Below, in pieces: positions 58,601-64,000 of a stretch of 64,000 nt of DNA. Made by a program: the position numbers and the translations under genes. Within the stretch, counting starts at the first letter, position 1, and every line of letters begins with the position of its first letter. The stretch is from the NCBI RefSeq assembly GCF_000711885.1, contig NZ_JONK01000024.1, forward strand, positions 27,825 to 91,824. The letters run 5' to 3'. The DNA is from Chromobacterium haemolyticum DSM 19808. GTDB taxonomy: Bacteria; Pseudomonadota; Gammaproteobacteria; Burkholderiales; Chromobacteriaceae. The notes beneath the pieces are model-generated. The model was not told the origin of the DNA and searched no databases. It worked only from the letters and a program-made list of their open reading frames with translations.

Positions 58601-59074
58601 TCAAGCTCCCAAGGCCGGCAAGCCGTAGAGTTTGAGCAGGAAGTTAGTGAACGCGGGATCCGCCGGCTTGGGATTCATCTTGGGCCAGCGCCTCATCCAC
58701 TCCCGCAAACGCTCATCCATCTTGGCTCGGAACGTATCCTGATCAATGCGCCCCGCCTCGCGCTCCACCGTCAGATAGCGGTACATGGCGAAGGTGTTGT
58801 CGTCGACGGGGTTTGACCCCACTGCCTTGAGCCGGAATGCGCCCAACTGATCAGCAGCCGCCAGCCTGGTCAGTTCGCCGCTCTTGACCTTGTCTGCCAA
58901 ACGGTTGGCCTCACGCAACAAAGCGTCCGACTTGGCGGTGGGCGCCGGAGCCGTCTGCTGCCGGCCCTTGGCCGGAGAGGAAGGATGCGAACTGATGGGC
59001 GCGCCCAGTTGTTGCAACGCGCTGCAAGCGGACAAGCTCAGGGCCATGGCGGCCCACAAGAAAAGACGTTTCAT
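58601..59074 (-). CDS. Putative lipoprotein of unknown function
   Basis: 157 residues. Type II signal peptide (MKRLFLWAAMALSLSAC, lipobox LSAC at Cys17). After a Pro/Ser/Ala linker comes a helical region (residues 50-150) with many Arg, Asp and Leu (ADKVKSGELTRLAAADQLGAFRL, RYLTVEREAGRIDQDTFRAKMD). No family was recognised with certainty. It is followed at once by ychJ. Confidence 0.75.
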   Translation of the reverse strand: MKRLFLWAAMALSLSACSALQQLGAPISSHPSSPAKGRQQTAPAPTAKSDALLREANRLADKVKSGELTRLAAADQLGAFRLKAVGSNPVDDNTFAMYRYLTVEREAGRIDQDTFRAKMDERLREWMRRWPKMNPKPADPAFTNFLLKLYGLPALGA

Positions 59075-59169
59075 GCCGGGTATTCTACTCCTGTCCTGAT
59101 TCGGCGCCGCCGCGCGGCGCGTTCTGCTGCGACCGCCTCGCCGGTGCCAATGTTCCGCCTCGCCAATGC

Positions 59170-59205
59170 AAAACAGCCTGACAAACGGATCTGTCAGGCT
59201 GTTTT
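59170..59205 (-). terminator. Terminator of proQ
   Basis: AAAACAGCCTGACA and TGTCAGGCTGTTTT form a perfect 14-bp hairpin 28 bp beyond the proQ stop codon. Confidence 0.88.
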
Positions 59206-59233
59206 ACGTTCTTGCCACGAGGCCGCGGCACGC

Positions 59234-59632
59234 TTATTCCGCGGCGTCGCCAGCGGGTTCGGCCGGAGCCGCAGCAGCCGGGGCCGGCTTGGGCGCGGAC
59301 ATTTGTTCCGCCGCCTTTTTCTCTTCCGCGCTCACTTCGCCCACCGGCTTGTTGGCCAGATCGAAACGCTTGCCGCCGCGCGCCAGTGACTTGACGTAGC
59401 GCGGCTTGCGACAGTGATTGGCCACCACGCGGGAGATCAGCGTCGAGTCGAACTGCGGCAAGGCCGCGATCAGGCTCTCATGGATGCCCAAGGCCAGCGG
59501 ACGAAACTGGCGGAAAACGTCGAACTTGCTGTAAACATGATCCGCGATCATCTCGGTCTGCTTTTTCTTGGACAGACTTTGTACAGCGGACTTAAGTGCA
59601 GCACCGAGTGCCGTTTCAGTATTTGGCTTCAT
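59234..59632 (-). CDS. proQ: ProQ/FinO-family RNA chaperone
   Basis: 132 residues. FinO/ProQ domain at about residues 8-95: FRPLALGIHESLIAALP and the RNA-binding VVANHCRKPRYVKSLARGGKRFDL. Then a short Ala/Pro/Glu tail in place of the Tudor domain of E. coli ProQ, as in Neisseria minimal ProQ. It binds structured small RNAs and 3' UTRs, so it is of interest for the hairpin repeats of this window. Start ATG at 59632. Confidence 0.88.
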   Translation of the reverse strand: MKPNTETALGAALKSAVQSLSKKKQTEMIADHVYSKFDVFRQFRPLALGIHESLIAALPQFDSTLISRVVANHCRKPRYVKSLARGGKRFDLANKPVGEVSAEEKKAAEQMSAPKPAPAAAAPAEPAGDAAE

Positions 59633-60117
59633 GAACTTCTATCTAGATCCATTGATGCAAAAGCAGCGCATGCTGCCTAATCAAGCGAAGCGCTGCAACC
59701 AGCCGCCCGGCCAGCTTGACAGCTGGCGAAAAAATGACGACATCGTAACCAGGCTTGACCAACACGCGCAGACAAGACGTCTGCGCGCCGTGAAAAATTT
59801 CCAATCATGCAGGGTATCCGGGAGCCGGACCCAAGCGGGCGGCCTGCCGGGACAGGGCCATGACCCCGCACCCATCGGCCCGCCCTGCTTGTCGACAGCG
59901 GAGCCAACTTGACGCAATGGAGGAAAGCGCCAAACGGAATCCTCCGGGCGCCCCATTGCCGGGCAGGCGCTCACGAGGGTGGGAGAGTACTAAGTAATGC
60001 CCCTTTATGTCCAGCACTTGACGCCAATTGCGGCGTTTCCACTCATATCCGTCTGTCTTTTGCCACGTTATCCGCGCCCAGCGGGCCTCCCTTGCTTCAC
60101 ACGCTCCCTAAGGCGGC
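59633..60117. other. Intergenic region upstream of proQ, rich in potential RNA structure
   Basis: 485 bp without a convincing gene. On the minus strand it should hold the proQ promoter and leader. Hairpins: 59765-59787 (CGCGCAGAC/GTCTGCGCG, loop 5) and a nested pair at about 59916-59960 (GCAATGG with CCATTGC, inside it GGCGC segments). No known riboswitch class could be matched and no clear -10/-35 was found. Confidence 0.45.
59765..59787. repeat. Perfect 9-bp hairpin in the proQ upstream region
   Basis: CGCGCAGAC and GTCTGCGCG around AAGAC, 133 bp before the proQ ATG. There is no T-tract in either direction. Confidence 0.6.
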
Positions 60118-61068
60118 TCACAGGCAAGCGGCGGGGAAGCGGCGGTTCAAGCTGTCCCAATCCGTCGCCGCGTCCGGTCCGGCGCTCGCCACCACACAGG
60201 CGGCCAGCCGATTGCCCAGATCCACCGCGTAATGCAGCGGCCAGCCGCTGGATAAACCGGCCAACAAACCTGCGCAATGCGCGTCGCCCGCGCCTATGGT
60301 GTCCACCACCGAAACTTGATAGCCGGGCAGATGCCATGGCTCGTCGGTGCCCGGACAGACCCAGGCGCCGTCCTGGCCCAAGCGGCAGATCAGCGTCAAC
60401 TGGTAGTCTTTGGCGAAACGCTGTGCAGCCGCCACCGGATCACCCTGGCCGCACAATATGGCGATCTCGTCCCGGTTCAACGTCAATAAGGTTTCCGTCT
60501 CGCTCAGGCTGGACAGAAACGCCGGCTCCAGCAAGGCGACGCGCGGACCGAGGTCGATCACCCGCAACTGTTCCGACGGCAAGGCCAACAGCCAGGCGCG
60601 CAGCGCCCGCCCGCCTTCTCCCGCCAGTTCATAGCCGTTGGCGTACACCAAGGCGTCGGCGGGCAAGGGCAACGCGTCCAGTTGCTCGCGACTCCACTCC
60701 CCTTCGCAGCCGGTGATGGAGATGAAGCTGCGCTCTCCGCTGGGCTCCACCATGGCCACGCACCAACCATTGTCGCGATTCGCGTTGCGCAACAGCACCG
60801 GCAGTCCCAACTCCCGCATCGCCCGGTCTACCGCCGCGCCCCAGGGCCCGTTGCCCACCGGCATGCCGTTGATCACAGGAGCGTTCAACTGACACAGCGC
60901 CCTCGCCACATTGAAGGCGCAGCCGCCGATTTGGCGCTCCTGCTGCAAGGCCTCTACATCGCCGCCGCTTCGCGGCAGTTCCGGGAGAGTCAGCACCACA
61001 TCCCCCACAGCGCCGCCCAAAGCCAGAATCGCCTTGGTCGGATGATAACTTGGACACGGAATGGTCAT
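60118..61068 (-). CDS. PfkB-family sugar/nucleoside kinase (YegV-like)
   Basis: 316 residues from the ATG at 61068, which overlaps the permease stop by 4 bp; the longer frame to 61236 lies in the permease. Ribokinase fold: GGAVGDVVLTLPELPRSGGD, GGCAFNVARAL with its anion-hole Gly-Gly and the catalytic Asp in DTIGAGDAHCAGLLAG (about residue 262). Family substrates include ribose, nucleosides and pseudouridine. Context with an ADP-ribosylglycohydrolase homologue and an NCS1 permease suggests a nucleoside or ribosyl compound. Confidence 0.87.
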   Translation of the reverse strand: MTIPCPSYHPTKAILALGGAVGDVVLTLPELPRSGGDVEALQQERQIGGCAFNVARALCQLNAPVINGMPVGNGPWGAAVDRAMRELGLPVLLRNANRDNGWCVAMVEPSGERSFISITGCEGEWSREQLDALPLPADALVYANGYELAGEGGRALRAWLLALPSEQLRVIDLGPRVALLEPAFLSSLSETETLLTLNRDEIAILCGQGDPVAAAQRFAKDYQLTLICRLGQDGAWVCPGTDEPWHLPGYQVSVVDTIGAGDAHCAGLLAGLSSGWPLHYAVDLGNRLAACVVASAGPDAATDWDSLNRRFPAACL

Positions 61069-62456
61069 GCGCGTCGCTCCTTCAGCAACAGATACAAGCC
61101 GTAAGCCAGCAAGCTGGTTCCAAAAGACACAAACAAGCCAAGGCTGGAATCCGCGAAAACACCCACCGCCAACGGACCGTCGATAAAGCCGGTCTTGCTC
61201 ACCAGCAGGCCGCAGGCCGCGCCCAGCAGCCAGCACAGCAAGGGCCCGCCGCGAAAGGCCTGCCGCCCCTCGCCGGACAAGGCCGCATCGTCATAACCTT
61301 GGCGATGACGCAGCAGCAGGTAATCCAGCACAAACACCGCCTCCCAGGCCGCCAGGAACACGCCGCAGAACAGCAGGAAGGAAATGAAGGGCCCCAGGAA
61401 ATCGCTGGAGACGAATAAAACGTAAGCGGCGATCGCCAACACGATCAGCGCATTGATGGAAACCGCCTGCGCCTGCCTGACCTTGACGCCTATGGTCAGC
61501 AGATTGAGGCTGGCCGAATACAGGCTGAGCACGGCCATGGTCACGATGCCCGCGGTCGCGGTCAGCAGATAGGGCACCGCCATCCAGGCCGGCAGCACCG
61601 CGCCGATTTTGGCAATGGGATTGGCCGCGCTGGCCAGGTCCGGAATCTGCGCCGACAGCAGCACGCCAGTGAAGATCAGCAGCATCAAGGGCAGCGACGC
61701 CCCCGCCATCACCGCCCCGAAAATGCCGCTATTGGATGAGCCGGCCCGCTGATAACGGCTATAGTCCGCGCCGGCGATCGCCCAGCTAATGCCGGTGCCC
61801 GCGGCGATCACCGACACCGCCGGCCAGAAGCCAGTCAGCCAGTTGCCGTCCGGCCGCGCCATGATGGCGCCCCAGTCAGCCGTCGACGCCACATACAGGA
61901 TCACCACCAGAGTCATGCTGCCGAAAATCCGGCTTAACCAGCTTTGCATCCACACCACGGTAGCCTGTCCCAGCAGGCTGACCACGATGGTCAAGCCGAT
62001 GAACAAGAACAAACACACAGCGGTCAGCAAACGACTCTCCGCCATGCCCAGCGCCTGGCACAGCGCCGCCAGCGTCAAAGCGCCGGTCACCACGTTGACC
62101 GCCTCCCACCCCATCAGATTGAACCAGCTGAAGGCGGTGGGCGCGGCGTTGCCGTGCAGCCCGAAGATGGCCCGCGACAAGGTCAGCGTGGAGGTGCGGC
62201 CGCGCCGGCCGGCGATGCTGGTCACCCCCACCAGGGCAAAACTGGCCACCCCCAGCGCCGCAGCCAGCAAAGACTGGAAGAAGGACAGCCCGAAGCTGGT
62301 GACGATGCCGCCGTAAACCACGCCCAGGATGCCGATATTGGCCGCCAGCCACACCCAGAACAACTCGACGGGCCGCCCCTTGCACTCATGCTCCGGCACT
62401 TGTTCGATGCCCGCGCTCTCCAGTCGCCAGCCCTCTGCTGCTTGTACATCGCTCAT
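61065..62456 (-). CDS. NCS1-family nucleobase/nucleoside permease (CodB-like)
   Basis: 463 residues with about twelve hydrophobic segments. NCS1 features: N-terminal PVELFWVWLAANIGILGVVYGG, FSWFNLMGWEAVNVVTG in helix 3, and ISWAIAGADYSRY in helix 6. NCS1 carriers import cytosine, purines, uracil, allantoin, thiamine precursors or nucleosides with H+ or Na+. It overlaps the kinase gene by 4 bp and starts 4 bp after the glycohydrolase gene, so one transcript is likely. Confidence 0.88.
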   Translation of the reverse strand: MSDVQAAEGWRLESAGIEQVPEHECKGRPVELFWVWLAANIGILGVVYGGIVTSFGLSFFQSLLAAALGVASFALVGVTSIAGRRGRTSTLTLSRAIFGLHGNAAPTAFSWFNLMGWEAVNVVTGALTLAALCQALGMAESRLLTAVCLFLFIGLTIVVSLLGQATVVWMQSWLSRIFGSMTLVVILYVASTADWGAIMARPDGNWLTGFWPAVSVIAAGTGISWAIAGADYSRYQRAGSSNSGIFGAVMAGASLPLMLLIFTGVLLSAQIPDLASAANPIAKIGAVLPAWMAVPYLLTATAGIVTMAVLSLYSASLNLLTIGVKVRQAQAVSINALIVLAIAAYVLFVSSDFLGPFISFLLFCGVFLAAWEAVFVLDYLLLRHRQGYDDAALSGEGRQAFRGGPLLCWLLGAACGLLVSKTGFIDGPLAVGVFADSSLGLFVSFGTSLLAYGLYLLLKERRA

Positions 62457-62460
62457 CTGC

Positions 62461-63471
62461 TCACCCCCTAAACCGCAATGCGCTCAAAGCCCGCGCGTAA
62501 GATTCGAAATCAACGCCATTCACTTTCCGGATGCGCTCCCGCCATTCGGCGGGCAACGCGTCCGCGCCTCGCAAGGCGCCGCATACCGCGGTGGCCATCG
62601 CGCCGATGGTGTCGGTGTCGCCGCCCAGATTGGCCGCCAGCACCGCGCAACGGCGCGGGTCGCCTTGCGCGCAATCCACCAAGGCCAAGGCGGTCGGCAC
62701 CGACTCTATCGTGTCCATGCCGGCCCCCAGCGTGCGGTACAGCTCGGCAACCACGGCCGCATCGTCCCGTCCCCGCAAACGCGCCGCCACCTCGAATCCC
62801 CAATCCAAACGCCGGCTCAGCAGAGGGCTGAACGTGGTGACGCGCTCCAGCTGCGCCTGCTCGGCGACCCCAGGCAGTTCTGCCTGGATGCAGGGCCAAT
62901 CCGCCCCCTCCACCGCTCGGGACACCGCCCAAGCGATAGCCGCGGCCCCGGCCACCGCGATATCGGACTGATGGGTGGGACTGCAGCTTAGCCGCACCGC
63001 ATGAATAAAAGCCTCGCGGTTCGCGCTGGGCAATAAGCAGCCCAGGGGAGCCACTCGCATCGCCGCCCCGTTGGTAATGCCGTTGGCGCCCAGCGAGTCG
63101 ATGGACCGGCCGGACAAAATCGCCCTCAGCGCAGCCTTCGAACTGGGTCCTAAAATGTTCTTGTTGAAGGCGTCGACGCCCTCGGCCCAAGCGATGATGT
63201 TGGCGGCGATGCGCTCGGGCTCCACCGCGCCGTCGGCGGTGATCAAGGCGTCCATCAAGGCAATGGCCTGCTGGGTGTCGTCGGTGAATTCGCCGGCGAC
63301 AAACTCGGAAGCGGCGAAGTTCTCGGCGGGGCCGGGCAGGAAGTCGTCTATCCAGCCAAAGAACGTCTGCACCTGCCGTTGCGGCCAAAGTTCGGAAGGC
63401 ATGCCCATCGCATCCCCCGCCGCCTGCCCGTAAAGAGCCCCAAGAATGGACTGGTAGCCCTTGCTAATCAT
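62461..63471 (-). CDS. ADP-ribosylglycohydrolase-family protein (YegU-like)
   Basis: 336 residues from the ATG at 63471; the frame continues to a TTG at 63477. All-helical ARH fold with Mg2+ sites in GEFTDDTQQ (TDDTQ 63-67) and NLGGDTDTIGAM near the C-terminus. The family splits N-glycosidic bonds of ADP-ribose or related ribosides. First gene of a three-gene operon with a permease and a PfkB kinase, as in the E. coli yegTUV arrangement (there the transporter is of another family). Confidence 0.85.
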   Translation of the reverse strand: MISKGYQSILGALYGQAAGDAMGMPSELWPQRQVQTFFGWIDDFLPGPAENFAASEFVAGEFTDDTQQAIALMDALITADGAVEPERIAANIIAWAEGVDAFNKNILGPSSKAALRAILSGRSIDSLGANGITNGAAMRVAPLGCLLPSANREAFIHAVRLSCSPTHQSDIAVAGAAAIAWAVSRAVEGADWPCIQAELPGVAEQAQLERVTTFSPLLSRRLDWGFEVAARLRGRDDAAVVAELYRTLGAGMDTIESVPTALALVDCAQGDPRRCAVLAANLGGDTDTIGAMATAVCGALRGADALPAEWRERIRKVNGVDFESYARALSALRFRG

Positions 63472-63520
63472 TGTCAAACCACTTCTCTCCGCCAGGATGC
63501 CAACGCCGAAGTCCGTTTAA

Positions 63521-63660
63521 GGCCCTGTTTATGGTCTGCTGCAAACGAGCGATACGGCGCTGAAAACGGCTTCAAAATACTCATGTACCGTCTGTACACT
63601 CCGCTTTTTCAGCCGTTTTCGCCTTGTCTCGCCCTTGCTCGCGAGATCGTAAACACGTTC
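63521..63660 (+). repeat. Dispersed inverted-end repeat, copy R6
   Basis: 140 bp between TAA triplets at 63518-63520 and 63661-63663, a perfect 3-bp duplication. The left arm GTTTATGGTCT pairs with AGATCGTAAAC by two G-U wobbles. The core TTTTCGCCTTGTCTCGCCC is shared with R1. The IS5-type element follows directly. Confidence 0.85.
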
Positions 63661-63663
63661 TAA

Positions 63664-64000
63664 GACCCGCTAACAAAACCTCTTGATGTCAGATGCGTAT
63701 GCCCGCATTTGGCGAAGATGAAACGGAAAGTCGTCAGTCAGAAGCTCTGGAAGTCATTGCAACCACTACTTCCTCCACCACCGCGTTCCCGCCGGGGTGG
63801 GCGGCCGCGGTTGGATGATTTTGCCGCCCTCAACGGCATCTTGTTTGTTCTCACTACCGGCATTCCTTGGGAGGACCTCCCACAGGAACTCGGTTTTGGC
63901 AGCGGTATGACCTGCTGGCGAAGACTGCGCGATTGGCAAGCGCTAGGCATTTGGGACCGCCTACACCTAGCCCTGCTGATACAACTGCGCCAACACGATC
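63664..64000 (+). mobile_element. IS5-family insertion sequence, left end, cut by the window edge
   Basis: The transposase starts at 63718. The DNA before it (GACCCGCTAACAAAACC at 63664-63680) is placed as a left inverted repeat would be, and it directly follows a TAA triplet, a target of the TNA type used by some IS5 subgroups. The right end is outside the window, so the inverted repeat is not verified. Confidence 0.65.
63718..64000 (+). CDS. IS5-family transposase, N-terminal part
   Basis: 94 codons are visible from the ATG at 63718 to the edge. The protein carries PPPPRSRRGGRPRLDDF, NGILFVLTTGIPWEDLPQELG and GMTCWRRLRDWQALGIWDRLH, the DUF4096-type N-terminal DNA-binding part of IS5/IS427-like transposases. 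The DDE core lies beyond the edge. Whether the element is intact cannot be seen. Confidence 0.88.
   Translation, partial: MKRKVVSQKLWKSLQPLLPPPPRSRRGGRPRLDDFAALNGILFVLTTGIPWEDLPQELGFGSGMTCWRRLRDWQALGIWDRLHLALLIQLRQHD

Noticed and set aside
59890..60010. Possible riboswitch or 6S-like RNA
   Set aside because: The pairing is suggestive, but conserved cores of glycine, TPP, cobalamin, SAH, ZTP or 6S RNAs were not found. Kept only as a structured region.

Overview
The window is GC-rich bacterial DNA that reads like a chromosome of a Neisseriales betaproteobacterium, most probably Chromobacterium or a close relative. This is inference from the gene set: an RmpM-type OmpA protein without a barrel, MetR/MetE, an RNA chaperone of the ProQ type, a ribF-ileS-lspA-ispH operon, and a Neisseria BfrA-like bacterioferritin. 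No rRNA, tRNA, CRISPR array or prophage was found. Nearly all of it is housekeeping. The accessory material is a family of short dispersed repeats and an IS5-type transposase cut by the right edge.

Layout. 1-3 kb: edge-truncated GNAT acetyltransferase, scpA, PilZ-like protein. 3-10.4 kb: htpG, then the ribF-ileS-lspA-ispH operon. 10.5-15.5 kb: ompA/rmpM-like gene and the sulfur assimilation block (cysH-cysI-DUF934, divergent cysB). 15.5-22.8 kb: SDR reductase, ABC-F protein, dapA-bamC, small lipoprotein, ribosomal oxygenase, slyD. 23-28.6 kb: mgtE-prmC-PAP2 phosphatase, aroE-mtgA, rhodanese. 28.7-34.6 kb: nitrogen control block, with glnA behind a sigma-54 promoter and NtrC boxes, a DUF4124 protein, glnL and glnG, and a periplasmic binding protein. 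34.7-38.5 kb: metR/metE and sixA. 38.6-43.7 kb: lrgA/lrgB-like pair, ubiC-ubiA, a basic secreted protein, an ArsR regulator, gpmI. 43.8-53 kb: envC-ctpA, argA, yggX, ppk1, DUF456, ettA. 53-59.7 kb: class 1A dihydroorotate dehydrogenase, bfr, feoA-feoB with a Fur box, dcd, a probable small RNA or leader, glutathione peroxidase, ychJ with a lipoprotein, proQ. 60.1-63.5 kb: operon of ADP-ribosylglycohydrolase, NCS1 permease and PfkB kinase, resembling a nucleoside salvage cassette. 63.5-64 kb: a repeat copy and the start of an IS5-type element.

The most unusual signal is a repeat of about 133-143 bp (380-522, 22938-23078, 32130-32271, 34570-34706, 48030-48162, 63521-63660, plus remnants at 52931-52975 and 28645-28664). 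Its ends are inverted repeats related to GAACCTGTTYACGATCT. The paired ends change together between copies, so folding appears to be conserved. Several copies are flanked by TNA triplets, and several begin directly at a stop codon. It looks like a MITE that lands on TAA/TGA stop codons and gives the upstream gene a hairpin tail. One copy separates glnL from glnG.
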